A DNA stretch of 64,000 nt from Micromonospora echinaurantiaca (GTDB taxonomy: Bacteria; Actinomycetota; Actinomycetes; Mycobacteriales; Micromonosporaceae), in assembly GCF_900090235.1 (NCBI RefSeq), contig NZ_LT607750.1:248001-312000 (forward strand), written 5' to 3'. The translations under genes and the position numbers were made by a program. Positions 15,368 to 24,151 of the stretch are shown piece by piece. Every line of letters begins with the position of its first letter. The first letter of the stretch is position 1. The notes beneath the pieces are model-generated. The model did no database searches. It was not told the origin of the DNA and saw nothing but the letters and a program-made list of their open reading frames with translations.

Positions 15368-18300
15368 GTGGTCATGCGTAGCAGCAGCCCCCTGCCGAGG
15401 ATGAGCCGACGCGGACGCGTCACGATCGGTGTCCTGGTCGGGGTGTTCGTGCTCTTCACCCTGCTGGGCTGGGGTGTACAGGCGTGGACGGACTGGCTGT
15501 GGTTCGACGAGGTCAGCTACACCCAGGTCTTCACCGGCGTGCTGTCCACCCGGCTGCTGCTCTTCCTCACCGTCGGGCTGGGCATGGCGGTCATCGTGGG
15601 CGGCAACCTCTGGCTCGCCCACCGGCTGCGCCCGCGGATGCGTCCGCACTCGCCCGAACAGGCCACCCTGGAGCGTTACCGGATGCTGCTGAGCCCTCGG
15701 CTCGGGCTGTGGATCGCGCTGGTCGCGGCGGTGATCGGCCTCTTCGCCGGGCTGAGCGCGCAGAGCCGGTGGAACCAGTGGCTGCTCTTCCGCAACGGCG
15801 GTGACTTCGGCGTCAAGGACCCGGAGTTCGGGGTGGACGTCGGCTTCTACGTCTTCGAGCTGCCGTTCTGGCGCTACCTGCTCGGGGTCGGCTTCACCGC
15901 GGTGGTGCTCTCCCTGATCGGCGCGCTGGCCGTGCACTACATCTTCGGCGGGGTCCGGCTGCAGGGCGTGGGCGACCGGATGAGCAACGCCGCCCGGGCC
16001 CACCTGAGCACCCTGGTCGCCGTCTTCGTGCTGCTCAAGGCGGTCGCGTACGTGTTGGACCGGCGGGCCATGCTGCTGGAGTACAACGACGGCGCCAACG
16101 TCTACGGCGCCGGCTACGCCGACGTCAACGCGCTGCTGCCGGCCAAGGAGATCCTCGCCTACATCTCGGTCGTGGTGGCCATCGCGATCATCGTGTTCTC
16201 CAACGCGTGGATGCGGAACCTGGTCTGGCCGGGCATCTCGCTGGCCCTGCTCGGCGTCTCCGCGGTCGCGATCGGCGGCATCTACCCGTGGGCGGTGCAG
16301 ACCTTCGAGGTCAAGCCGAGCGCCCGGGACAAGGAGGCGGCGTACATCCAGCGCAGCATCGACGCCACCCGGACCGCGTTCGGGTTGGACGCCACCAAGA
16401 CCACGCCGTACGCGGCGGCGAACCTCACCCCGCCGCCGAGCCTGGCCACCGACACCTCGGTGGTGCCGAACGTCCGGCTGCTCGACCCGCAGCTGGTCAG
16501 CGAGACCTACACCCAGCTGCAGCAGGTCCGCGGCTTCTACGACTTCGGCCCCAAGCTGGACATCGACCGGTACGGGGTGAACGGCAAGACCTCCGACTAC
16601 GTGGTCGGCGTCCGGGAGATCAACTACGGCGAGCTGACCGCCCAGCAGGCCAACTGGATCAACCGGCACACCGTCTACACCCACGGCTATGGGCTGGTGG
16701 CCGCGCCGGCCAACCAGGTGGTCTGCGGTGGCCAGCCGTTCTTCGTCTCCGGTTTCCTCGGCGAGAAGGCGCAGGAGGCCTGCTCCTCGCAGACCGAGCA
16801 GATCCCGGCCAGCCAGCCGCGGATCTACTACGGCGAGCGGATGGAGGCCGGCGACTACGCGATCGTCGGCAAGGCCGACTCGGGGGCCGAACCGGCCGAG
16901 TTCGACCGGCCGGTCGGTGAGGGCGGCGAGGCCGGCGAGGCCTACTACACCTACACCGGTGAGGGCGGCGTCGAGATCGGCTCGTTCATGCGCCGGCTGC
17001 TCTACGCCATCAAGGAGCAGGAGTCCAACTTCCTGCTCTCCGAGGCGGTCAACGACAACTCCAAGCTGCTCTACGTGCGCAACCCGCGGGACCGGGTGGA
17101 GAAGGTCGCGCCGTTCCTCACCCTCGACGGCGACCCGTACCCGGCGGTGATCGACGGTCGGGTGCAGTGGATCGTGGACGGCTACACCACCTCGGCGACC
17201 TTCCCGTACGCCGAGCGGGTCAACCTCCAGCAGGAGACCACCGACGAGCTGACCGGGCGGGGCACGTTCCAGCTCGCCCGGGAGAACGTCAACTACATCC
17301 GCAACTCGGTCAAGGCCACCGTCGACGCGTACGACGGCACCGTCAAGCTCTACGAGTTCGACGAGACCGACCCGGTGCTCAAGGCATGGAACAAGGCGTT
17401 CGGCGGTGACCTGGTGCTGCCCAAGGCGCAGATCCCGGCGGAGCTGGCCGAGCACTTCCGCTACCCGGCCGACCTGTTCAAGGTGCAGCGCAACCTGCTC
17501 ACCAAGTTCCACGTGACCAACCCCGGCGACTTCTACTCCGCGCAGGACTTCTGGCAGGTGCCGAACGTGCCGGACGCGCCGGACAGCGGGCAGAAGCAGC
17601 CGCCGTACTACCTGTTCACCCAGTTCCCCGGCCAGGAAGCGCCGCGGTTCCAGCTCACCTCGGCGGTCACCCCGAACGGGCGGCAGAACCTGGCCGCGCT
17701 GATCTCCGGGTCGTACGTCGACGGGCAGCCGCGGCTGGAGGTGCTGGAGCTGCCGGACCAGACCCGGATCTCCGGCCCGGTGCAGGTGCACCAGCAGATG
17801 ACGAACAACGCCAACATCCGCCAGCAGCTGAACCTGCTCTCCTCCAACCAGGCCCAGGTGCAGTACGGCAACCTACTGTCGCTGCCGTTCGGCGACGGGA
17901 TGCTCTACGTCGAGCCGGTCTACGTCAAGAGCAACCAGCAGGACGCGTACCCGCTGCTGCAGAAGGTGCTGCTGTCGTACGGCGACGGCGGTTCCTACGT
18001 GGCGCTGGCCGACAACCTCACCGACGGCATCAAGCAGCTCGTCGAGCAGGGCAAGCGGGCCGCCCAGGGCGCCCCGCCGCCGCCCACCGGCGGCACCCCG
18101 CCGCCGACCGGGACGCCGACCACCCCGCCGGCGCTCACCGGCGAGCTGGCCGAGGCCGCCAACCGGGTCCAGGCCGCGATCACCGAGGTGCGGGCCGCCC
18201 AGGCGTCCGGCGACTTCGAGCGGTACGGCCGCGCGTTGAAGGCGCTCGACGAGGCGCTGACCGCGTTCCAGCAGGCGCAGCAGGCGGCCGCCCCGGCGGC

Positions 18301-18373
18301 CACCCCGACCCCGGGCGGCAGCCCGGCGCCGAGCCCGAGCGGCAGCGCGCCACCCACCCCGAGCGGCGGCTGA
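15368..18373 (+). CDS. UPF0182 family large membrane protein
   Basis: A 1001-residue protein. About seven membrane helices occupy residues 15-320, with the conserved D-W-L-W-F-D-E-V-S-Y after helix 1 and the P-W-A-V-Q-T-F-E-V-K-P at the last helix. A long extracytoplasmic domain of about 550 residues follows, with W-I-V-D-G-Y-T-T-S and Y-I-R-N-S-V-K-A-T-V-D-A-Y-D-G motifs. Residues from about 905 are Pro/Thr/Gly-rich, then a coiled-coil-like Ala/Gln helix and a Ser/Pro tail. GGAG 6 bases before the GTG fixes the start. The function of UPF0182 is unknown. It follows the PDZ protease as in other actinobacteria. Confidence 0.92.
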   Translation: MVMRSSSPLPRMSRRGRVTIGVLVGVFVLFTLLGWGVQAWTDWLWFDEVSYTQVFTGVLSTRLLLFLTVGLGMAVIVGGNLWLAHRLRPRMRPHSPEQATLERYRMLLSPRLGLWIALVAAVIGLFAGLSAQSRWNQWLLFRNGGDFGVKDPEFGVDVGFYVFELPFWRYLLGVGFTAVVLSLIGALAVHYIFGGVRLQGVGDRMSNAARAHLSTLVAVFVLLKAVAYVLDRRAMLLEYNDGANVYGAGYADVNALLPAKEILAYISVVVAIAIIVFSNAWMRNLVWPGISLALLGVSAVAIGGIYPWAVQTFEVKPSARDKEAAYIQRSIDATRTAFGLDATKTTPYAAANLTPPPSLATDTSVVPNVRLLDPQLVSETYTQLQQVRGFYDFGPKLDIDRYGVNGKTSDYVVGVREINYGELTAQQANWINRHTVYTHGYGLVAAPANQVVCGGQPFFVSGFLGEKAQEACSSQTEQIPASQPRIYYGERMEAGDYAIVGKADSGAEPAEFDRPVGEGGEAGEAYYTYTGEGGVEIGSFMRRLLYAIKEQESNFLLSEAVNDNSKLLYVRNPRDRVEKVAPFLTLDGDPYPAVIDGRVQWIVDGYTTSATFPYAERVNLQQETTDELTGRGTFQLARENVNYIRNSVKATVDAYDGTVKLYEFDETDPVLKAWNKAFGGDLVLPKAQIPAELAEHFRYPADLFKVQRNLLTKFHVTNPGDFYSAQDFWQVPNVPDAPDSGQKQPPYYLFTQFPGQEAPRFQLTSAVTPNGRQNLAALISGSYVDGQPRLEVLELPDQTRISGPVQVHQQMTNNANIRQQLNLLSSNQAQVQYGNLLSLPFGDGMLYVEPVYVKSNQQDAYPLLQKVLLSYGDGGSYVALADNLTDGIKQLVEQGKRAAQGAPPPPTGGTPPPTGTPTTPPALTGELAEAANRVQAAITEVRAAQASGDFERYGRALKALDEALTAFQQAQQAAAPAATPTPGGSPAPSPSGSAPPTPSGG

Positions 18374-18391
18374 CCCGCCGTACCACGACGT

Positions 18392-18437
18392 GGCCCCCGG
18401 CCTCGCGGACCGACCCCGGTCCCCGGCGCCGGGGGCC
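18392..18437 (+). terminator. candidate terminator of the UPF0182 gene
   Basis: Perfect 10-bp arms ggcccccggc (18392-18401) and gccgggggcc (18428-18437) with a 26-base loop, 18 bases past the stop codon. Confidence 0.55.
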
Positions 18438-18499
18438 GTGTCGTCCAGCCGACCGAATTCCCGGCCCGGGGCGTGCAACCTGCTCACCGGGTGCGCCGT

Positions 18500-18516
18500 C
18501 CTGTCTGCAAGACAGG
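18500..18516 (+). promoter_or_regulatory. short inverted repeat before the SigE-family gene
   Basis: The arms cctgtct and agacagg are perfect with a 3-base spacer, ending 16 bases before the start codon. It is a candidate operator or a 5' UTR hairpin. Confidence 0.45.
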
Positions 18517-18532
18517 GCGAGGAACCGGGGGG

Positions 18533-19057
18533 ATGCGTGGTCGGGTCATGAGGGACGCGCAGAGTTTCGACGAGTTCTACCGGAGCACCTCCCGGCGGAT
18601 GCTCCGGTACGGCTACGCGGTCGCGGGCGACTACACCGAGGCCCAGGACCTGGTGCAGGAGGCGTTCGCCCGAGCCTGGCGGCAGTGGGGGAAGCTGGTC
18701 AGCCATCCGGCTCCCGAGGCCTGGCTGCGGCTGGTGGTGGCCCGGCTGGCGACCGACCGGTGGCGCCGCCTGCACGGCCTGCGCGGGGTGCTCAGCCGCA
18801 ACGGTCCGCCGCCGCCGGTGCCCGCCCCCACCGAGGACAGCGTGCTGCTGGTGGGCGCGCTGCGCCAGCTGCCCGCCGCCCAGCGGCAGGCCCTCGCCCT
18901 GCACTACCTCTTCGACATGTCGGTGGCGGAGATCGCCCGGGAGACGGGGGTGCCGACCGGCACCGTCAAGTCCTGGCTCTCCCGGGGCCGGGCCCGGCTG
19001 GCGGCGCTGCTGCCCGACTACTCCGCCGCGGAGATGGAGGCCAACGATGTCGCGTGA
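18533..19057 (+). CDS. SigE-family ECF sigma factor
   Basis: A 174-residue ECF sigma factor. Region 2 is visible as F-D-E-F-Y-R-S-T-S-R-R-M ... A-Q-D-L-V-Q-E-A-F-A-R-A-W-R-Q-W, region 4 as L-P-A-A-Q-R-Q-A-L-A-L-H-Y ... G-V-P-T-G-T-V-K-S-W-L-S-R-G-R. The pattern fits the actinobacterial SigE family (TIGR02983), which usually lacks a classical zinc anti-sigma factor. Two starts compete: ATG 18533 (GAGG 10 bases upstream, chosen) and ATG 18548. Its 3' end overlaps the next gene by 11 bp, so the two are cotranscribed and probably coupled. Confidence 0.9.
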   Translation: MRGRVMRDAQSFDEFYRSTSRRMLRYGYAVAGDYTEAQDLVQEAFARAWRQWGKLVSHPAPEAWLRLVVARLATDRWRRLHGLRGVLSRNGPPPPVPAPTEDSVLLVGALRQLPAAQRQALALHYLFDMSVAEIARETGVPTGTVKSWLSRGRARLAALLPDYSAAEMEANDVA

Positions 19058-19973
19058 CGTGTCCGATCTCTACCGTTCGCTCGCCGAGGACGCCGACCGT
19101 GGGCAGCTCGCGCTTCCCGAGGTGCTCCGGCGTCGGGCCGACCGACGGGCCCGCCTCCGGGCCGCGGGCGGCGCGCTCGCGGTGGCGGTGCTGGTCGGCG
19201 GGGTGGTGACCGGTGCCCGGTTGACCCTCACCGCGAACCCGGCCCCCGCGCCCCCACCCGCGACGACGCCGACCCCGACGCCGACGGTGCCCATGCCGTC
19301 CCCGACCCCGTCGGCGACGCCGTCGACACCGCCGGCCACGTCGACCACGCAGGGCGCCGGCCCGGGCGGTCCGTCGACGAGTGCGGCGCCCCGCACGCCC
19401 ACCTCGATTCCCGACCGGGCGTTCTTCACCCTGGCGAAGGCGAACCGTACCGGTTCGGAAACGGCCATCGGGGACAAGGCCATGCTGCCGGAGCTCTGCG
19501 ATGCCCGCTATTCCAGCGCCGCCGCGATCGTGCAGAGCCGCAGCCGCAACGTCGCCTACCGGCTGGCCGGCACCCCCGAGGGGTACGTCCCGGACGGCAG
19601 CTACGCGCAGACGATCACCATCTACCGGTCCGGCCGGGCCGATGACTTCCTGCGGGAACTGCGCCAGGCGGTACGCGACTGCCCCGAGCAGGACGCGCAG
19701 AGCAACAACACGCCATCGACCTCGCGGCAGCGGTTGCTGCCGGACAGCGGCTACGGCGACGAGTCCGTGCTGTTCGAGATGCGCTCGGCGACGCGGGAGG
19801 GCTACGGCGATCCGGCCGGCGGCGACGAGGTGCGGCTGGTCCGGGCGATCCGGGTCGGTGACGTGGTCACCGTGCTGTGGGAGCAGGGCTGGGAGAACAC
19901 CTCCAGCGAGCGGTCCCAGGTCGACGCCGACAGCCGCCGGGCGGTGGCCGCCATCGAGGACTGGCTGGGGTGA
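19047..19973 (+). CDS. membrane-anchored protein partner of the SigE-family factor
   Basis: A 308-residue protein. A charged cytoplasmic N-terminus of about 37 residues (V-S-D-L-Y-R-S-L-A-E-D-A-D) is followed by one membrane helix (about 38-56). Then comes a Pro/Thr/Ser linker of about 65 residues and a globular extracytoplasmic domain with two cysteines that could form a disulfide. It overlaps the sigma gene and has the topology of an anti-sigma factor or sensor, but no ZAS zinc motif. A role in regulating the sigma factor is inferred from coupling and topology only. The external domain resembles the sensor-like domains of secreted actinobacterial lipoproteins. Confidence 0.75.
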   Translation: MSRDVSDLYRSLAEDADRGQLALPEVLRRRADRRARLRAAGGALAVAVLVGGVVTGARLTLTANPAPAPPPATTPTPTPTVPMPSPTPSATPSTPPATSTTQGAGPGGPSTSAAPRTPTSIPDRAFFTLAKANRTGSETAIGDKAMLPELCDARYSSAAAIVQSRSRNVAYRLAGTPEGYVPDGSYAQTITIYRSGRADDFLRELRQAVRDCPEQDAQSNNTPSTSRQRLLPDSGYGDESVLFEMRSATREGYGDPAGGDEVRLVRAIRVGDVVTVLWEQGWENTSSERSQVDADSRRAVAAIEDWLG

Positions 19974-19987
19974 GCCGAGGGGTCGTT

Positions 19988-20017
19988 TTGCGGCACCCCG
20001 GGGTGGTGCGCTACGGT
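19988..20017 (+). promoter_or_regulatory. promoter of the first initiator tRNA gene
   Basis: -35 TTGCGG (19988-19993), 18-base spacer, -10 TACGGT (20012-20017), ending 11 bases before the tRNA. Confidence 0.5.
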
Positions 20018-20028
20018 TGACGGACCGA

Positions 20029-20105
20029 CGCGGGGTGGAGCAGCTCGGTAGCTCGCTGGGCTCATAACCCAGAGGTCGCAGGTTCAAATCCTGTCCCCGC
20101 TACCA
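20029..20105 (+). tRNA. initiator tRNA-fMet (CAT), CCA encoded
   Basis: A 77-base tRNA that folds as a full cloverleaf. The anticodon loop is C-T-C-A-T-A-A and the anticodon stem has three stacked G-C pairs (TGGG/CCCA). Position 1 (C) and position 72 (T) do not pair. The last two are initiator hallmarks, so this reads start codons and is not an elongator. The 3' CCA is encoded (20103-20105). A strong hairpin terminator follows. Confidence 0.96.
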
Positions 20106-20108
20106 CAT

Positions 20109-20148
20109 CGGATCGGCCCCGAGAGAGTTCTCTCTCGGGGCCGATCCG
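20109..20148 (+). terminator. terminator of the first initiator tRNA
   Basis: A perfect 18-bp stem (20109-20126 with 20131-20148) and a 4-base loop, beginning 4 bases after the tRNA. There is no U-tract. Confidence 0.85.
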
Positions 20149-20284
20149 TGTTCCGGGCCCACGGCGGGCCGGCTTCGGACAGCTCCGTGCACACCGGCTG
20201 TCTCAAGCCCTCCCGGCGTCACAGCCGTCCCACCGGCGGTGTGGCCTGGTCGGCGGCCCTGACGGCGGGGATCCGGGGGGCGGC

Positions 20285-20313
20285 TGATCATCCCGGTGCG
20301 GATGCGATAGAGT
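20285..20313 (+). promoter_or_regulatory. promoter of the second initiator tRNA gene
   Basis: -35 TGATCA (20285-20290), 17-base spacer, -10 TAGAGT (20308-20313). The box is unlike that of the first copy, so the two genes are transcribed separately. Confidence 0.45.
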
Positions 20314-20324
20314 GGTGAGGCCGA

Positions 20325-20398
20325 CGCGGGGTGGAGCAGCTCGGTAGCTCGCTGGGCTCATAACCCAGAGGTCGCAGGTTCAAATCCTGTCCCCGCTA
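20325..20398 (+). tRNA. second initiator tRNA-fMet (CAT), CCA not encoded
   Basis: The 74 bases are identical to the first copy up to the discriminator A. The copy ends in A-C-T-G instead of ACCA, so this gene relies on the CCA-adding enzyme. The shared 5' flank is only about six bases and the terminators differ, so this is an old duplication of the tRNA alone. Confidence 0.95.
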
Positions 20399-20404
20399 CT
20401 GTCC

Positions 20405-20437
20405 CGAAGGGCCCCGGATGATCTCCGGGGCCCTTCG
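20405..20437 (+). terminator. terminator of the second initiator tRNA
   Basis: A perfect 14-bp stem (20405-20418 with 20424-20437) and a 5-base loop, then gcgttt. Unrelated in sequence to the terminator of the first copy. Confidence 0.85.
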
Positions 20438-20523
20438 GCGTTTCCCGTGCCGACACATCCCCCCGACGGCGATTCACCGTCGACCGTCCTGCCCGGGTTG
20501 CGGTTCTCGGCGAGGATGGGGAC

Positions 20524-20772
20524 ATGTCTGCTTTCGGCAAGTGGTGGGGCCGGCTGAGCGCGGTCCTTGGTGCGGTGGTGCTGTCCGTCTTCGTGCCCGT
20601 GGCGGCCTGGGCGTCGACCGGCACGGGTGAGCTGGTCGTGGAGGCCGCGCGGCGGCGGCGCGGCGGCGGCTTCGGGTTCTTCGGGCTGCTCTGCTGCCTG
20701 GTGGTGGTCGCCGTCATCGTCTACCTGGTGTTCCGGATGACCCGCAACCGCCGGGGTGGCCCGCCGCGCTGA
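20524..20772 (+). CDS. small membrane protein (82 aa)
   Basis: Unrecognised. An N-terminal hydrophobic segment (about residues 10-30, L-G-A-V-V-L-S-V-F-V-P-V-A-A-W-A) looks like a signal peptide with a possible A-W-A cleavage site. A short Arg/Gly-rich stretch (RRRRGGGFGFF) follows, then a second helix (about 52-70, with two cysteines) and a basic C-terminus. The GAGGA 8 bases before the ATG supports translation. It lies between the tRNA terminator and a convergent solute-binding protein gene. Confidence 0.65.
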   Translation: MSAFGKWWGRLSAVLGAVVLSVFVPVAAWASTGTGELVVEAARRRRGGGFGFFGLLCCLVVVAVIVYLVFRMTRNRRGGPPR

Positions 20773-20788
20773 TCCGTCCGCCCGCAGT

Positions 20789-20810
20789 GACGTCCGGGTG
20801 TCGGGACGTC
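20789..20810. terminator. weak hairpin between convergent genes
   Basis: The arms gacgtcc and ggacgtc (7 bp) with an 8-base loop lie between the stop codons of the small membrane protein and the solute-binding protein. Confidence 0.4.
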
Positions 20811-20827
20811 CGGGGGTCGGTGCCTCG

Positions 20828-22147
20828 TCAGGCCAACGCGGCGTTGGCCTGGGCCAGGAACCGGGTCGCGGCGGCCCGGGCCTCGGCCCGGCCGGCCCGG
20901 ACGCTCTCGGCGGCGTCGAGCAGCAGCGCGCGGACCCGAGGGTGGCCCGCCGGGGGCGGGTTCGGTGCCGGGCCCAGGCCGTTGGCCAGCGTGGCGCCGA
21001 AGGCGGCGGCGCGCTGTTCCACCGGGTCGGCGAGGACGCCCTCGGTGTAGCGGCGGACGGCCAGGCTGGCGCTGAGGCCCCGGTCGTGCCCGAGCACGGC
21101 GCCAGCCTCGCCGTTGGTGGTGAGGAAGTTGAGCACGTCCACCACCACGGCCGGATGCCGGGTGCCGCGGAAGGCCGCCCAGTACATCGACGCGCGGGCC
21201 CACTGGGCCGCCGGCGGGCCGGGCAGGGCCGCCAACGCCAGTTCGTCCCGGGCCAGCCGTTGCAGTTCCGGTAGCTGGTGCGACCAGGCGAACGAGGCGG
21301 CGGTGGCCCCGGTGACCACGAGCTGCCGGGCCGGCTCACCGCTGTCGGCCTGCTCCACCAGGGTGGCGCTCGGCGTGGCCCGGCCCGCCCGGGCCCGCTC
21401 CCACAGTGCGAACCACTCGGCCAGCGCGTCGGCCGCGAAGCCGAGCTGCCGGCCGCGGTAGAACTCGCCACCCCGGGCCCGCAGCCAGAGCCAGAGCGCC
21501 CGGTGGTCGCCGGACGGGTCCATGGTGCCGGCGACCCGGCCGTCCCCGGCGCGGGTGACCTGCTGCGCCCAGGCGACGTACTGGTCCCAGCTCATCCCGG
21601 TGCGGGGCTCCGGCACCCGCAGCCGGCGCAGCAGGTCGCGGTTGAACACCAGCGCGGCCGCGGTCTGCCCGGCGGGGACAGCGACCGGCTGCCCGGCCAC
21701 CTCGCCGTACCGGGCCAGGCCCGGGGGCAGGGCGCTCAGGTCCAGCCGCTTGTCGGCGACGTACCGGCCGAGGTCGAGGACGATCTGGCGCTCCGCGTAC
21801 TCGGTGAGCACGTTGTCGTCGAGTTGGAACAGGTCGGGCACGTTGCCGCCGGCGGCCTGGGTGGCCAGCCGGTCGTAGTAGCCGCCGCTGCCCTGCCAGG
21901 TGACCCGGAAGGTGACCCGGGGATTGCGCTCGGAGTAGAGCCGCAGCGCCTGCTCGGTCCGCTCGGCCCGGGCGGTGCCGCCCCACCAGAAGACCGACAG
22001 CTCGACCGGCCCGTCGTCGGTCGGGGCGGCCTCCTCCGCGGTGCACCCGGCCAGCCCGAGGACCGGAGCGCCCAGCAGCGCGGCGAGCACCCGGCGTCGA
22101 CCCGGATCCGCGCCGGCACGGTGCGGGCTGGGGCGGACGGCGGGCAC
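20828..22147 (-). CDS. ABC-transporter sugar-type solute-binding lipoprotein
   Basis: A 439-residue extracellular solute-binding protein (family 1). The N-terminus has G-R-R-R-V-L-A-A-L-L and the lipobox L-A-G-C35, so it is exported and lipid-anchored. Hallmarks are L-S-V-F-W-W-G-G-T, the Y-x-x-x-N-P-x-V-x-F strand, and P-D-L-F-Q-L-D-D. Start GTG 22147 has AGGAGG at close spacing. Permease and ATPase genes expected for a sugar uptake system are absent in the neighbourhood, so it is an orphan that must share a transporter. Ligand unknown; carbohydrate likely. Confidence 0.88.
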   Translation of the reverse strand: MPAVRPSPHRAGADPGRRRVLAALLGAPVLGLAGCTAEEAAPTDDGPVELSVFWWGGTARAERTEQALRLYSERNPRVTFRVTWQGSGGYYDRLATQAAGGNVPDLFQLDDNVLTEYAERQIVLDLGRYVADKRLDLSALPPGLARYGEVAGQPVAVPAGQTAAALVFNRDLLRRLRVPEPRTGMSWDQYVAWAQQVTRAGDGRVAGTMDPSGDHRALWLWLRARGGEFYRGRQLGFAADALAEWFALWERARAGRATPSATLVEQADSGEPARQLVVTGATAASFAWSHQLPELQRLARDELALAALPGPPAAQWARASMYWAAFRGTRHPAVVVDVLNFLTTNGEAGAVLGHDRGLSASLAVRRYTEGVLADPVEQRAAAFGATLANGLGPAPNPPPAGHPRVRALLLDAAESVRAGRAEARAAATRFLAQANAALA

Positions 22148-22297
22148 GGGGCCTCCTGGGTACCGGGCGGGCGGGTCGGATCATTCACGCAGGCGCCACC
22201 GGAGGGTGTCAACGGCCGTCCGGCCACACCCGGTCCCGCCCGGATGTGGCTCTCCGCCGGCAGCACCGGCGACCGGGCGTACGCCGGGCGCGTGGTG

Positions 22298-22303
22298 TAC
22301 TAG
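22298..22303 (+). promoter_or_regulatory. -10 box of purC (leaderless)
   Basis: TACTAG ends 5 bases before the GTG start; no Shine-Dalgarno. Confidence 0.5.
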
Positions 22304-22308
22304 GGCAC

Positions 22309-23142
22309 GTGGAACTTCTGCACTCGGGCAAGGTCCGGGACGTCTACGCCGACGGCGACGACCTGATCCTGGTCGCCTCCGACCGGATCTCGATCTACGA
22401 CGTGGTGCTGCCCACGCCGATCCCGGACAAGGGCAAGCTGCTCACCGCGCTCTCGCTGTGGTGGTTCGAGCAGCTTTCCGACCTGGTGCCCAACCACGTC
22501 CTCTCCGCCACCGCCGTGCCGGACGAGTTCGCCGGCCGGGCGATCCGCTGCCGGCGGCTGGAGATGGTCCCGGTGGAGTGCGTCGCCCGGGGCTACCTGA
22601 CCGGCGGCGGCCTGCGCGAGTACCAGCGCACCGGCGCGGTCTCCGGCGTGCCGCTGCCGCGCGGCCTGGTGGAGGCGTCGATCCTGCCCGAGCCGATCTT
22701 CACCCCGTCCACCAAGGCGCCGGTGGGGGAGCACGACGAGCCGATCACCTTCGCCGAGGTGGTGGACAAGGTGGGCGCCGAGACCGCCGAGCGGCTGCGG
22801 CAGATCACCCTCGACGTCTACCGGCGGGGCGCCGAACTCGCCGCGGACCGGGGCATCCTGGTCGCCGACACCAAGATCGAGCTCGGCTGGGCGGCGGACG
22901 GCACGCTGATGCTCGGCGACGAGCTGCTCACCTCGGACTCGTCCCGGTTCTGGCCGGCCGAGTCGTACCAGCCGGGGCGGGTCCAGTTCTCCTACGACAA
23001 GCAGTACGTCCGGGACTGGGCCACCGACAGCGGCTGGGACAAGCAGGCACCCGCCCCCGAGGTGCCGGCCGAGGTGGTCGAGGCGACCCGGGCCCGCTAC
23101 GTGGACGTCTACGAGCGGCTCACCGGCAACCGCTGGAGCTGA
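22309..23142 (+). CDS. purC: phosphoribosylaminoimidazole-succinocarboxamide synthase
   Basis: SAICAR synthetase, which joins aspartate to CAIR with ATP in purine synthesis. The 277-residue protein starts directly at the conserved G-K-V-R-D-V-Y-A strand and has D-R-I-S-I-Y-D-V, the signature E-M-V-P-V-E-C-V-A-R-G-Y-L, F-T-P-S-T-K-A, and D-T-K-I-E-L-G. Its length and the plant/actinobacterial-type layout are typical. GTG 22309 leaves only five residues before the first conserved motif, and a -10 box directly in front argues for a leaderless message. No other pur gene is in the window. Confidence 0.96.
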   Translation: MELLHSGKVRDVYADGDDLILVASDRISIYDVVLPTPIPDKGKLLTALSLWWFEQLSDLVPNHVLSATAVPDEFAGRAIRCRRLEMVPVECVARGYLTGGGLREYQRTGAVSGVPLPRGLVEASILPEPIFTPSTKAPVGEHDEPITFAEVVDKVGAETAERLRQITLDVYRRGAELAADRGILVADTKIELGWAADGTLMLGDELLTSDSSRFWPAESYQPGRVQFSYDKQYVRDWATDSGWDKQAPAPEVPAEVVEATRARYVDVYERLTGNRWS

Positions 23143-23236
23143 TCGCGGCAGGCGGCCCGGTGGCGGTGCGCCGCCGGCCGGCAGTTGCGCGGCAGTTGGG
23201 CGGCCGCGCCCGGCGAGATCGACCCGGACGACCGGC

Positions 23237-24133
23237 TCAGTGGTTCCAGACGTCCCCGCCGAAGACCCGCGACCAGACGTTGTCCACCACACCCGAGGTG
23301 CCCCAGACGGTGTCGCCGTCGGCGTCCGCGCCGGCCGGCGCCACCTGCGTCATCCCGCCGTAGATCAGGTAGCCCGGACCGTTGGGGGAGCCGGCGATGT
23401 GCCGGCCGCTGCTGTGGATGCCGTAGCCGACGAAGTCCCGCTCCCACTTGGAGAGGAACCCGGCGGCCACGTTGTCGAGCCCGTCGACGGTGGCCTGGAC
23501 CAGGTCCTTCAGCACGTCGGTGCGGCCGGTGCCCAGTTGCATGCCGACGTCGAACGCACCGGCCGCGGCGATCGCCGCCGCCCCACCGGTGGCGACGGCC
23601 TCGGCCATCGCCTCGATCCCCTTCAGGAACCCGAGCGCCGAGGCGGCGAAGGAGTTCGCGGTGGCCAGGGCGGAGGCCGCGGCGGGCGAGCCGACGACGG
23701 TCGCCGCGGCGGCCGCGATGAAGGTGGCGAAGGCGAACAGGATGGTGGAGACCACCGTGTACGCCACCACCAGGCAGAGCAGGATGGCGCCGACGCAGAG
23801 CATGGTGACGCCCACCGTGACGGCGAGCACCTGGGTGCCGATGACCTGGACCTCGTACTTGCGGACGTGCACGCCGAACGCGTCCCGGTCGCGGCCGCTC
23901 CACTGGGCGGGGGTCAGCGTGCCGACGGCCGAGTCGAGGTTGTCGCGGGCGGTGCCGAGCTGGTCGTACATCGAGAGCCAGTCGCCACCCTTGCGCATGA
24001 TCGTCTCGGGGTCGCACTGGTTGAAGTAGACGATCTGGGCGACCGGCCAGGCGGCCGGGATGACCGCCGCGGCCACGGAGATCTCCACCAGCGCGGCCTT
24101 GGCGGCGATCGCAGGGTAGGTCGGGTCTGCCAT
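23237..24133 (-). CDS. WXG-type ESX-like protein with hydrophobic core
   Basis: A 298-residue protein. Residues 50-100 form a helical hairpin with W-S-G (Q-W-S-G-R-D-R-D-A-F), the WXG-like turn. Two or three hydrophobic segments at about 105-185 follow, then an Ala/Gly-rich stretch and a C-terminal domain with G-Y-G-I-H-S-S-G. It is encoded 18 bp after an EspC-like gene. This is a common actinomycete arrangement of ESX-type secretion substrates or their toxin-like partners, but the C-terminus matches no toxin I know. No eccC or other secretion core gene is nearby. Function unassigned. Confidence 0.7.
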   Translation of the reverse strand: MADPTYPAIAAKAALVEISVAAAVIPAAWPVAQIVYFNQCDPETIMRKGGDWLSMYDQLGTARDNLDSAVGTLTPAQWSGRDRDAFGVHVRKYEVQVIGTQVLAVTVGVTMLCVGAILLCLVVAYTVVSTILFAFATFIAAAAATVVGSPAAASALATANSFAASALGFLKGIEAMAEAVATGGAAAIAAAGAFDVGMQLGTGRTDVLKDLVQATVDGLDNVAAGFLSKWERDFVGYGIHSSGRHIAGSPNGPGYLIYGGMTQVAPAGADADGDTVWGTSGVVDNVWSRVFGGDVWNH

Positions 24134-24151
24134 GGGGTTTCTCCGGCGTCC

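Noticed and set aside
15071..17791. 906-codon minus-strand frame inside the UPF0182 gene
   Set aside because: Shadow of UPF0182; composition is low-complexity and no domain is visible.
20029..20398. Repeated tRNA sequence as possible attachment sites of an integrated element
   Set aside because: Only about 220 bp lie between, without an integrase, and both copies are complete tRNA genes with their own terminators.
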